64,000 nucleotides of DNA, taken from Hygrophila difformis. Taxonomy: Eukaryota > Streptophyta > Magnoliopsida > Lamiales > Acanthaceae. Made by a program: the position numbers and the translations under genes. The DNA lies in NCBI GenBank assembly GCA_030278955.1, contig JAOANR010000014.1:18478068-18542067 (forward strand), in the 5' to 3' direction. Below the pieces are notes generated by a model, which did no database searches, was not told where the DNA came from, and worked only from the letters and a program-made list of their open reading frames with translations. This document shows positions 49,400 through 59,884 of the stretch, piece by piece; position 1 is the first letter of the stretch; each line of letters begins with the position of its first letter.

Positions 49400-51430
49400 A
49401 TTTATTTAAATCAAAATTTAAATACAAGTATTAAGTATAATATGAAAAATTCCGTCACAAAAATTTCATTTCTGAAAATCTCATTGGTATGGGCTAATAT
49501 AGTACTATCTTTAAAAATATCTGAATTTGAAGTTGTGCAGTTTATATTTGTATATGTACTCTTAAAAATTGTCGCTATAGGATCACCCGTATAATTTATA
49601 AGAATATCATACGAAAATGTCACATCTGATTATAGATTTTTAAAATCAATACCGACCTTACCATCACCTGCATCGAGCATCCATTTTGCAAATTTTCTAT
49701 CATATATAAATTTTATTGTAAACAACATTTCTTATGATATCTTGAGTTAATCATTCTTAATTGCATATTAATACTATGAGCCACATCTTGCTAGTGACAC
49801 GAAATATTGCAACATAACTATTCATAGCTAAAAACTGGTTTGGAAGATAAAGTCCAACATTCATTACAGATTAACATTGACTTTTGTTTATAATCATAGC
49901 AAAACAAACTACAAGTTGAAATCTCATCTAAAATCGAATGAGGAGTTTGGTTAAATCAGACAGGCTCATAATTATTCTACCAATCAAGAATGTTTTACTT
50001 TCATGATTTCCTGAAAATTAGTTTAACCTCAATAATATGGTTCCGCGTCTTGGTTACTATCAACTTATTTACATTGCATACTTTATTTGATGGGTCTATA
50101 TTTCTAATAAGCATGACTATACAACCCCTAATTCAACTATATTTCATGATTCGGTAATCCAGAATAATTGATCGTCTTTAGATATTTCAGTGAAAATAAT
50201 TCATTGACATTATCTATGCTTTCATCCTCTTGACAAATATAGTTAGAACTGATATATATATATATATATACATTTACATTTGCAGACATACTTTCCATGA
50301 TCATCGTTGATTGTATTAACAATCTTATTGGTAGGGATTAGTATAGCAATATCTTTAAAAATATCTTGATTTGAAGTGGTGCACTTTACATTTGTATAAG
50401 TACTCTCAACAATTGCCGCTATATGATCTACTCCTGTAGAGTTTATAAAATTATCATCTGTAAATGTCACATCTAATTGTACATCTCCAAGATCAATACC
50501 AGATTTACAAATTACCATCGCCTACATGAAGAATTCATTGTGCAAATTTCTCATATATAATTTTCATTGTAAACAATATTTCTTATAGTAACTTGGGTTA
50601 ATTCATCTTAATTACGTATTAATACTTGGAGTCCCATCTTTCTAGTGACACGATATATTGCAACGTATCACTAACATGGGTAAAAATAAATTTTTAAGAT
50701 AGAGTCCAACCTTCTTTAAAGATTGATGACATTGACTTTTTTTTATTGTAATAGTAAAACAAATTGTAAGTGTGACTTTTTTCCTCTGAAATTGAATGGG
50801 GATTTTGGTTAATTCAAACGGGCTCGTAATTATTCTACCAATAAATTTTTTTATCCCAAATAATGAGTTTTGTTTTAATGAGAAGAGATGTTAAAGAATT
50901 TTCTGGGATAAGTTTTTTGCAGGTAGAATTCTCGTCACACTCTAGTGAAATACAAAATCTAGAATATGCAGTCATACCTCTTGGAATGAGTAGGGATGCT
51001 ATTCCACTGGATGCTTCATGCAACACAATATCACTCCTCCCACGAATGGCTAAACATAATATTTTCTAGATAAATTATCGATAAATGTCTGGTCAGTTCC
51101 ACCACGTAAAGAAAAAAGAATCAACCCTCATCACTATCAACTACATACATTATTTTATTATAAACATCCCTCAACTCATTAATCAACAAAGTAATAGTTT
51201 AGCATGATCCGCCTTCATTTCTTTCTTATTATAATATGTCTCTTCTAGTATCAATAGATTATTTATTTCAGACGTTGAAACTTCATTCAGTAGCAGCATT
51301 CCAGAGAAACTTTTCAAATTTATAGAATTTGCAGCATTTAGCCTTTCAATATCTAATAAAGCTAGATTTATATTTGTTCTTCCGTTAATTGCAAATCTAT
51401 TGAAATATAGATTAATGGAGTATTTCTTAA
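49400..51430 (-). pseudogene. Helitron helicase (PIF1-like) relic with a duplicated C-terminal part
   Basis: Read on the minus strand, 51420-51200 gives LALLDIERLNAANSINLKSF and KKEMKADHAKLLL, as in the region before the Helitron helicase domain. 51026-50835 gives ASSGIASLLIPRGMTAYSRF, then SLLIKTKLIIWD, the PIF1-type helicase with its Walker B end. 50518-50260 and again 49690-49450 give the later part (GDG, STYTNVKCTTS, ILIPTNKIVNTIND; second copy WMLDAGDGKVG, STYTNINCTTS). The tandem pieces are about 0.85 kb apart. Stops and frame changes abound. No rolling-circle Rep motif is left. The flanks between the pieces repeat as well (49690-49970 versus 50515-50830). Confidence 0.75.
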
Positions 51431-52490
51431 AAAATAGATTAAAAAAATAACTTTTCCTTCTTTATTTATTGATGGGTCTATTCGCATCCCAATAACTCTA
51501 TATACACCCGATTCTTTTATTTATAATATGCTTTACGAAAATAACTAATTTACTCTAAACCAATTATATATAGAATATCCTTTTTCACAATTCTCTTAAA
51601 AATTATAATTTTTTGTATTATTTTTAATATAATAAAATATAAATACGATGTATACTATTAGTACATATTTATATACAATTAGAATGATATAATTAGAAAA
51701 TATATTTTTTTTGCGATTAGCAACTATATAATTATATATTAATTTAGGAGAAATGACATATTTTTGTAAAAAGATAGCCTATATACATTAATTAATATGT
51801 ACAAATTTTGTCTATATATTCATTGATGTATCTTTTAATAATATAAATTTCATATATATATATATATATATATACTGCGAATTCCATATAAATTGTAAAT
51901 TAAATATCTTTTAAAAACTAAAAATTGGGATTTCATATACACATTAATATATCTTTAATATGAATAAATAAATATGATGTGCAATATACATTTTGATTAC
52001 ATGATTTACCACACCAAAAAAATATAACCAAAATTATGACTAAACCTACACAAAATTATCGATATTACAATATGATCATCATATTGAAACATAAATGCAA
52101 GATAATTCTTAGTTGCCAGTGCAGAACCTCGTCCTAATAACCCTATGGTGCAAAACCTGAAAATGCATATTCATTTTATAATAATCCTATGGTGTAAAAA
52201 CTCAAAATCTATAAATAAGTAATAAATGCAGGAATAAAATCTAAAATAAATAAAATACAGAATGATAAAATATAAAATAGATAAAATTAAAAATATAAAA
52301 TTTCAAATTTTATCTTTCAAAATCTTTTTAAAGTGAATAAATCTCTAATGAATAAATACATAAATAAATGCAAAAATCTAAAATTAGTAAATTTAAAAAT
52401 GCAAAATAATATAGATAAATAAAAATGTAAAATTTTAAATTTTAAATCATTCAAATATAGGCGCCAGATATATACACTCTCATAATGTTG
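51431..52490. other. Intergenic, extremely AT-rich
   Basis: No gene was found. A (TA)n run lies at 51856-51874. A block at about 52345-52440 (gaataaata..aaatgc.aaaatc) is repeated in the same orientation at about 55955-56035, on the far side of the 52.5-55.9 kb region. Confidence 0.5.
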
Positions 52491-52798
52491 GGGCACTCAA
52501 GTGCCAATTAAAATTCCTTCAATGCCCTTATTATCCAGTAAAATCATGTTAGGGGCACATGTGGATTCTTAGAGGCACACAAAACCCTACCTCCATTGCT
52601 ACTTTCAGTTTTCTTCTCTTTTTAGTCATTCTCTTTTCTTTCTTGATTCATAATACATATATTATAAGAGTAGAGCGAATTACGATGGATGAAGATCAAT
52701 ACGAAGTAGTTAAATATATAAGTTTTTTTTTCTTTTGTGTTTCATTCCTTCTTCCAGACTGAGACATTACTTTTTTGTATGAAAATTGCGTATTTGCA

Positions 52799-53255
52799 GC
52801 GTTCGGCCGCGAATGGCCGTTGGGCATGGTTTTGGTCGACTACTCATGGCCGTTCAAAACAAGTAAGGAGCGGCCATGGGTGGACGTTCACTGATAATAG
52901 AAAAAAAATGGATCGGCCATCCATGGCCGGCCAATCTACACTAAGAACGGTCGTGGCTGGCCATTCGACTTTAAGAGCAATTTGCAAGTGTGGTCCGTAC
53001 AAATCCAGAAGAATCCAAAATTTATTGGGACAACAGACCTAGATAAGCTCAAAAGAAATTATTGAAAGCCACTTCCCAGTGCTTGGATAGGTCGGGCCAC
53101 TCCTTGTGTTGTGTGTGTTGGTGAAAATTTAGAAAGAAGACAAAAAAAAAAAAGGTGACCGGCCATTGATGGCCGGTCACTCTATAGCAAGAACGGCCAC
53201 TAGTGGCCGTTCTTTTCTTGATGCAAGCGGCCTTCAATGCCCGTTTGCTGTCAAA
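52799..53255. repeat. Array of GGCC-type imperfect palindromes
   Basis: Units such as cggccatccatggccgg (about 52914), gaccggccattgatggccggtc (split by a short centre, about 53157) and aacggccactagtggccgtt (about 53192) recur, with half-copies at 52803-52880, 52945-52965 and 53228-53245. They are joined by similar linkers (ctatagcaagaa, ctacactaagaa). No coding role is supported. Confidence 0.75.
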
Positions 53256-53867
53256 AAAAAGAAAAAAAAACTGGAATCACAATACTATTCATTCACCAGT
53301 GCTCAATATACAATTAATCAATCAACTTAAATCACCACTTAATTCAAACCCAAATGTTCAAATCTTTGAAATGCGCAAATAGGTGGTGGTTGCTTCAGTG
53401 CGCTGTGTGTAGCAGATAGGGGTAGGCACGGTTCGGTTACTCGAGTTTTTTCAGGTATTTGCTAACCGAACCGAACCGAGCAAATATTCGAAGTTGCGAA
53501 CCGAAACTGAACCGAAAATTTCGGTTAATCGAAAATTCGGTTAACCGAGAAAAAACTAACTATTTGCGGATTACTCGAACCGAACTGAGCTATCATATAA
53601 TAAATTTGCACTCCGAATAACCGAAATATCGGTTAACCGGAAAAAACTTATATTTGCAAATAATACAAACTGAACCGAACCGAACCGAACCATTAAAATT
53701 CAAAAACAAATTTACTGAAGAAATATTCAAAACAAGGAATAATAAGACAAATAAATACAACAGTTTACTGAAGGCAAACAAATACATGTACTGAAGAACT
53801 ATTCAAAACAAGGAATAATAAAACAAACAAATACATATGTGAAAATTATACCAATGTCACGAATGGG

Positions 53868-54237
53868 TTAAATCACAACTTTAGCTTGTAGATCCGGCTA
53901 AGGTGATCTTCCAATGTTATTTTGACCGGGTAAGGAGAAGCTGAGAAGGCGTGCTCTTTTATTGATGTTAAGCATTTTATGAGTTCTACTGGTGCTGTTA
54001 CAGTCCTATATTGAGTTGTAGAAAAGTCACAAACACGTCATAATAAGTTATTGAGTTATTGTAAGAAAAAGCTTAAAACCATTTCGCACACCTCCCGTGA
54101 AGAACTTGCACATCATCCTTCGAAGAATTTGGCCAAGTATCAAGCTCTATTACTCTTACTCCCTTCTTCATAGCCTTTATGACTGGGACATTACTACTCG
54201 TAAGCTGATTTCCAGTAAGGTAGGGGTTATGGCCCGT
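53868..54237 (-). pseudogene. Captured fragment of a phosphoinositide-specific phospholipase C gene (X domain)
   Basis: Exon A (54092-54237) reads [11 protein letters not shown], then [16 protein letters not shown], then VLHG. Exon B (53870-54005) reads [12 protein letters not shown], then [20 protein letters not shown]. These match the catalytic X domain of plant PI-PLC, including both catalytic His positions. A GT-AG intron of 86 bp (54006-54091) is kept between them and restores the frame across R-T, so capture was from genomic DNA. Soon after ITLEDH a one-base loss shifts the frame away from the expected PDLQAK, and it stops. The fragment lacks the EF-hand, Y and C2 domains and is not a functional enzyme. 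Confidence 0.88.
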
Positions 54238-54852
54238 GCATATAAATTAATGCGAGAAAGGAGTTGTCCCTGGTGAACCTGAAACAGAATTATAGAAATG
54301 TTTGTTTTAAAGTGGTTAGCAAAACATTAGCATCGAATGGTTTCTTCCATTACCCAACATGGAAATAGAAAAATGCACTTCAGGGCTTGAGAAAATGGAA
54401 AAGGGCAAACAACTCAATAGTAAGAATAATTAATTTAGTAGTGAAGATAGATATAAGCAACTTCTCCCAAAGAGCCCCCAGAGGACAGAACACAACCACC
54501 AAATTGCAAAAATGTACATAAACAACAAATTCTTATGAAATTCAACAAAACATGCCTTTCTCTATGAGATTATGCATTCAATGGATTCCACTTTATTAAG
54601 TAAAGAAGGGTCTAGGAGATTCACCAACATAATTTTCGCAGTCTGCCTCAAGGTTACTCTCATTTAAAGATCCATTTTTGCTCCTAGTCATGTCTATTAG
54701 ACTATTTTACCTCCAAAATCCACTAAAATCAAATTTGTAGTATCACATTTCCCACATAAAAACTAGCTAATCCCAATGTTTAAAGTTCAAACAGATGCAG
54801 ATCTTCAATTCAAAAGCAAAAAGAGATCCCAAAACACAAGATGCCACAACTT

Positions 54853-55071
54853 TTACATCAGATTCAATAGCAGGAGTACTATATTGCACACAATAATATC
54901 AAAATGCAAAACAATAATTAAACCTTGCTGTTGATCGGGGGGTTGAGCGGCGGGGACGAGCGGCTGCAGCGATGAGGATACGCGGCGAGCCAGCGATTGC
55001 AGCAACGGTAGAGAACGCTTAGCAGTCTCACGAAGGAATGGTAGGCCGGAAAGGCTTAGCGGCGTCGGCAC
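54853..55071 (-). pseudogene. GC-rich host-like segment inside the hAT element, origin unknown
   Basis: The minus strand of 54930-55190 is GC-rich in AT-rich surroundings and has an open frame rich in Leu, Pro and Ser (SLSGLPFLRETAKRSLPLL). Composition and position next to the PI-PLC exons suggest a second captured gene piece, perhaps a 5' exon or UTR. I recognise no domain. Confidence 0.35.
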
Positions 55072-55466
55072 TGTGCCGCTATCAAGGCCGAAGAGGATGA
55101 CAGGATGAGAGCTAGCGCAGAGCGGCGCTGTGTGCCGTCTGAAATCTGAATACTGGAACGAAGATGTGTATTACAGAACTAGGGTTAGGGAAATCTTAAT
55201 TTTATTATATTTTTTGAATAATATATTATATATAAATATAAATATATTTTTAAAAATATAATTTAATAATAATATACGGTTCGGTTCGGTTAACCGGGGT
55301 TAAAATTTTGAAAAAGCCGAAACCGAACCGAACCGAACAAATACCTATGTTCAGGTATTTGTAACCGAACTGAACACCCCGATTAACCGAAAATTCGATT
55401 CGGATCCGATTCGGATCAGCGGTTCAACGATTCGGTTCGAATATTTTGCCCACCCCTAGTAGCAGA

Positions 55467-57740
55467 GATCTTGTTCTCTCCTTTTCCTTGCTGGCTGCAT
55501 TTTTGGTGTGTGTTAGTGAGTGTTTGTGGTGTGTTTGGCGGACTAGGGTTTTGTGTGCTGTGTAGTGCCCTTAATATAACAATACTCAATGGCCGTTGTC
55601 TGCCTCTTTCTTTCTATCTTGCTCGTTCTTCTTGCCGGTGTGTGCCCGATGGTGTTGTGTTTTCTGGTGTAGTGTGTGTTGGTATTAGGCTTTTATTTGT
55701 TGGTGCCCCAATAGATAATGTTGTGCCCCTTTGTTCATGTTTTAACCTTTTAAAGGGTAAACTTGGTACAAATAAATTGTGTGCTCCTAACTTGATGCAT
55801 TTTTAGCAATTTTTATGCTGTGTGCTCCTATCCTTGTGTTTTTGAAGAGATTCTTTGTGTGTACATAACCGGGACCTCAAATATATTTAAAAGTGAAGAT
55901 GGTGGGAGTTTTCGTATAAATTGGAAATTCCATATATTTCAAAAATTGAAAATTTTTAATGAATAAATAAATAAATGCGAAAATCAAAATTAATAAATTA
56001 AAAACGAAAAAATCTATAAAAATTAGAAATTTGAAATGGAGACACCATATTAAATTTAGGATGGATTGTTCACTAATCCTTTAATATATATATAGATGAT
56101 ACGCACTAGCTAACAGTGCATCCGACGATACATCAAAAGCACATTGGGAGGGTAGATAATGCGAAAGCGCCACGCACATCAACAAAAGTCTATAGACCGC
56201 CTAATTGACACCAGCGAGTAAAATCCCCAGTATTCATACTGCACGTCCACCAGCAAATTTGTGGTTAGTCGTAAAACACCGTCTTGAAACCTAATTATAT
56301 CTTCATAGATTTTTCGAGATATTTTCTTACGAAGTTTTTTTATAGCATCTATAACTACTTCCGGTTGAGGGGGACAACCCGGCTCGGTCTTAGACGGCCT
56401 AAGCCTACATTAATTTTATAAGATCTAAGCCTGACCTACAGCCTTATATGTGCCTAGTTTATAAGCTTAAGCGGGGTCTTTTTGTTTAAATAGGTTAGGT
56501 TTTAGACCATCTAAATTCTAAAGGTCATTTAAGCTTATTTAATTATTAAATAAATAATAAATTATAAAAAGAAATTACATAAAATACTTTAATAGACCGG
56601 TCTCGTAGGCCAAATTGTTTTTTTTTTTTTATGAAGCCCAACCTAGATCTAAAAAAAAAAAAAATGAGGCTAGCGCCGTAGTCCCTGTCACGTATTCCCA
56701 CCCCTACCTGTTATGCCTATGAGGTCAATTCCATCCTTGCTGTAGCCTCAAGCGTCAAGACCACTGCAAACCCGCCGCTGCCCTCCCTTTTCATTTTCGC
56801 CGTTGCTCCTGCTTTTCATCCTCGTTGGATTTAACAATGTCGTTCCCGCCGCCGGCTCGCACCCCCTGAGAACTCCCAATGATGGACTAATATCCCCTTC
56901 GCCATCTCCTCCACTGTAAGTCTTTCTGTTATTTTTGTTGGTTGATCTATTCCGTTGTTTACTTTTCTGTCTGTTGGATTATCGGCATTCGCCGGCCGGG
57001 GAGGCCGGGAGTTTGGTTGGTTTGTTTTGGTTTATTGATTATTTCGGTCTGGTATGGGCCTATGGGGTATGGTTGGTTCTCGCCCTTCTCCTTTGAGTTA
57101 AGCTGCTGCAGTGATTGTTTTTAAGCACTCAATCTGTTCGACAAAATGCCTCAATACAAAAATCCTTAGTTTCTGATTATTTTTCCACGCAAATAAAGTC
57201 CGTGTCTTCTTTAAGGTCACAAATTCTCCATGAGAGGATGACCAAATTCACAGCCAACTTCATGTTCTCTTTAGTGGGTAAATTTTCTCATATTATGTTT
57301 GGATTGATGTAATTGGAAGAGGATCTATCCTTAAACTTGTTTAAATTAATGTAAGGATCCCCCAAATCCGAATCCATTCATCCAAGTTCAAAATTATTTT
57401 GGCCGACCTCAAAATAGCATTCCAGTCTTTGAAATTGGATGAATTTAGCACTTTTTGGATGTCAGTCGAGATGTACTTTTTCAAAATAAGTTTAGCGCAT
57501 AATATGTCATGCACCTATCAATGCTTATTTTATGTGCCTAAGCTTATCGGGGAATCAGATAGGCAAGTCGAGGATCCTTGGTAATCATATCCCAATAAAA
57601 ATTTATAATGCATAATACATATAGATATGTATTATGATCTATGCATATAGATACGGATGTAAGATACCGTTAGCATTTAGCCTAAAACTATTATTGATGA
57701 CCATTAGAGGTGTACTATGTGTACATATGATCTCAGTAAT
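55467..57740. other. Intergenic, mixed composition, no supported gene
   Basis: 55467-55800 is rich in tgtg words and continues the sequence left of the hAT insertion. 56340-56710 holds runs of A and T and a 'cccacccctac' word that may be a decayed TIR element. 56780-57060 is GC-richer with ccgccg words and could be a gene remnant. 57130-57590 has short frames without domains. A block at 55955-56035 repeats 52345-52440. Confidence 0.4.
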
Positions 57741-57867
57741 ATATACTTCCTCCGTTCCTTTCTACATGCTACATTTGCATAGTTTTCACTATTTATTGAG
57801 TCAACTCTTACCAAATATTTTAATATAGTTATATAAACAAATATAGTCAAGCAAATCTTGTTGGATT

Positions 57868-58863
57868 CTATGTTGCTCGGACTCAGGTACGGGTGTCCGA
57901 CACGGGTGCGGCGATATGTGGCGGACACTTAACATTTTAAAAAATAGGATACGGGGACACGGCAAAAAAGGATCCAATTAGGACACGGGTGCGGGGACAC
58001 ATTTCAAAATTTTTTTATATATATTTTATTATATAGAATTAATCAGAATTTTTTTGGCGTGTACCGGGTATCCCCAGGCCACATTGGGCCCAAGACTAAT
58101 CCCTCGAGGATCTGGTGGGCATTGAAGGGTTGCCTCTCCCAAAGCAGAATTCTGCATACACAAAGGCTCGAACCCGAGACCTTTGTTTAAGCTGTCAGAG
58201 CCCCATACCACTCAGACCAACTGCGTTTGGTAGAATTAATCAGAATTCATATTTAATAGGTAATTTTCACTAATCCAAATGCAGCAGTTTTCATGTCTGG
58301 AAGATGACATTTGAAATAAGGAAGAATGAAAGGGAAGAAGAAAGAAAGAACTGGATGCTTGGGGAGGCGTAAAAGAGAGAATTGAATGAAGACGAAAGAA
58401 AAAATAGAGGCCGGCGGTTGCCTTCTAATAAGTAATACTAATAGAGTAAAATAATACCAGCCTCTTTTCACCTTCCCCTACTTTAATAGAGTAAAATAAT
58501 ACTAATGTTATACCAGCCTCTTTTCACCTTCCCCTATTCCCTGGGCCTCCCTCCCCCCACTGTAACCCTATTTCTCCACCTCTCCGCCACTGACTGCCCT
58601 GATTTTGAGAGACCTGCCTTTCCCCTGCTCTCCTCTACTGCCCGAACTGATTTCTCGATCCACCTCTCCCTGCACTCCACCTGATCCGCTGCTCCAATCG
58701 CCCGCTCCTCGTCGCCGCTCCCCTGCAACCACCGAGATTGGCCGCGACCTGCAAAATGTTGCGGAGTCCGGCGAAAATCTAAAGCACCCGCGTCAGATCC
58801 CATCCCAGGCGTCGTGTCCGGTCGACAGGGGTACGACACCCATTTAGCCGAGTCCGAGCATAG
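57868..58863. mobile_element. TIR element nested in a Stowaway (996 bp), hAT- or MULE-like
   Basis: Ends CTATGTTGCTCGGACTC and, on the other strand, CTATGCTCGGACTCGG. The flanking gttggatt occurs at 57860-57867 and 58864-58871 (8 bp; 9 bp if the adjoining c is counted). Sub-ends hold ggtgtccgacacgggtgcgg repeats. The right third (58520-58840) is C-rich and resembles host 5' exon sequence. A SINE is inserted at 58051. Confidence 0.78.
58051..58230 (-). mobile_element. tRNA-derived SINE (180 bp)
   Basis: A perfect 17-bp duplication tagaattaatcagaatt flanks it (58034-58050 and 58231-58247). On the minus strand it has an A-box region (TTGGTCTGAGTGGTA) and a B box (GGGTTCGAGCC), as in tRNA-derived Pol III promoters, and a short terminal A run. 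It is not a tRNA gene: the cloverleaf does not close. Confidence 0.92.
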
Positions 58864-59003
58864 GTTGGATTCATCTAATATTGTAGTTTTAAAATATCAA
58901 ATGTTTGTAATTTTTATTTGTATACAATTTGAGTTCTTAATAGTTAAAAATGTGTCTTGAATTGCGTAAGTGAAAAATAGAAATGTAGCATGTAATAAGG
59001 TAG

Positions 59004-59504
59004 AGTGTGCTATTTAATTTTATCATACGATGAATAGTGTATGCTACCGCGACATTTGTTATGTGATATGTTAACAAATAATATATATACATTATACATA
59101 TATTTATATGTTTATGTGTGTGTGGGTGATATTGCTACTTTTATGTCTTTATACATCTTAGTTACATGTCGATGCTTTAGAAACATGATGTGGAAAGTTG
59201 GAAATTTTTTAATATATAGTGATCAACTAATTGATATTGTATTAAAATGATTACCAACTTTAAGGAAAAACAGATAAATTAATCAACTTTAAGGAAAAAC
59301 AGATATATTAATTTTGAGAATAGCACAAACTGGAAATATTTAAAAAAAAAAAGTATTGAAGCCCAAAATTTCCTTAGCTTTGACAGTTTGATGTTATATT
59401 TATTTATTTTTCTCTAGTTTAACTTTTCAATTATGGTACTAATATGCTGCCAATGCCATTGCACATAATATTATTGAAAATTAACTAAAAACTTATTTGT
59501 GCAA
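59004..59504. other. Intergenic AT-rich stretch
   Basis: No gene was found. A small direct repeat, aactttaaggaaaaacagat, lies at about 59254 and 59284. Confidence 0.5.
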
Positions 59505-59519
59505 ATACATGGAAGACCT

Positions 59520-59692
59520 GGGAATGAGGAGTTACCCAAGCGGCTAAGTCCCTACCTTCCAACCTTAAGGTTGGGGTTCGATTCCCACCCGGCCCCCTAT
59601 ATCTCCCCTTTATCCCTTTGTAGTTTGTGTGGCATAGGCTCCCACCACCCTTTCTCTATCTTCGACTCCTCCAAAAAAAAAAAAAAAAAAAT
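59520..59692 (+). mobile_element. tRNA-derived SINE (about 173 bp), 190 bp upstream of kinase gene 3
   Basis: The duplication atacatggaagacct occurs at 59505-59519 and 59693-59707. The plus strand has an A-box-like ttacccaagcggctaagtcc, a B box (GGTTCGATTCC at about 59575-59585) and an A tail (59673-59691). It sits in the likely promoter or 5'UTR of kinase gene 3. Confidence 0.92.
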
Positions 59693-59884
59693 ATACATGG
59701 AAGACCTTGAAAAGTCTCCTCATTCAATTTTTCACCAACCTCCAGCATTACACTATAATGATGCTGCACAAGGCAGGCAAAAGGATACAAGGCCCCTCTA
59801 TTGATCCTTTTAGACTTTGATCATTTCATACTGTAATCATTTATCACTCTTAGCTTTGCAGTTTGCACGTTGCACCCTTTTTTT

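Larger units (their letters stand above)
53417..55458. mobile_element. hAT-type element (2042 bp) carrying captured host gene exons
   Basis: A perfect 8-bp duplication GTAGCAGA (53409-53416 and 55459-55466) flanks ends that read TAGGGGTAGGCA and, on the other strand, TAGGGGTGGGCA. Both ends are packed with AACCGAA/TTCGGTT repeats (53430-53700 and 55275-55440). No transposase is seen. The interior holds phospholipase C exons on the minus strand (see 53868-54237) and a GC-rich segment (54930-55190) that looks like another host gene fragment. Confidence 0.9.
57746..59003. mobile_element. Stowaway-type MITE, split by a 996-bp insertion
   Basis: The left end is cttcctccgttcctttctac. The right end reads, on the other strand, ctaccttattacatgctac. 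The interior stops at 57867 and resumes at 58872 with atctaatattgtagtttt, the order seen in the other Stowaway copies here. Confidence 0.65.

Noticed and set aside
49411..50518. Repeated STYTN..CTTS segments looked at first like the end of a T2/S-type RNase, tempting beside S-domain kinases.
   Set aside because: The flanking text (WMLDAGDG, ASSGIASLL, LLIKTKLIIWD, ILIPTNKIVNTIND) matches the PIF1-like helicase of Helitrons. There is no RNase active-site His motif.
59520..59600. tRNA gene suggested by A- and B-box-like words (also 58130-58230).
   Set aside because: Poly-A tails and perfect target duplications show SINEs, and no closed cloverleaf can be drawn.
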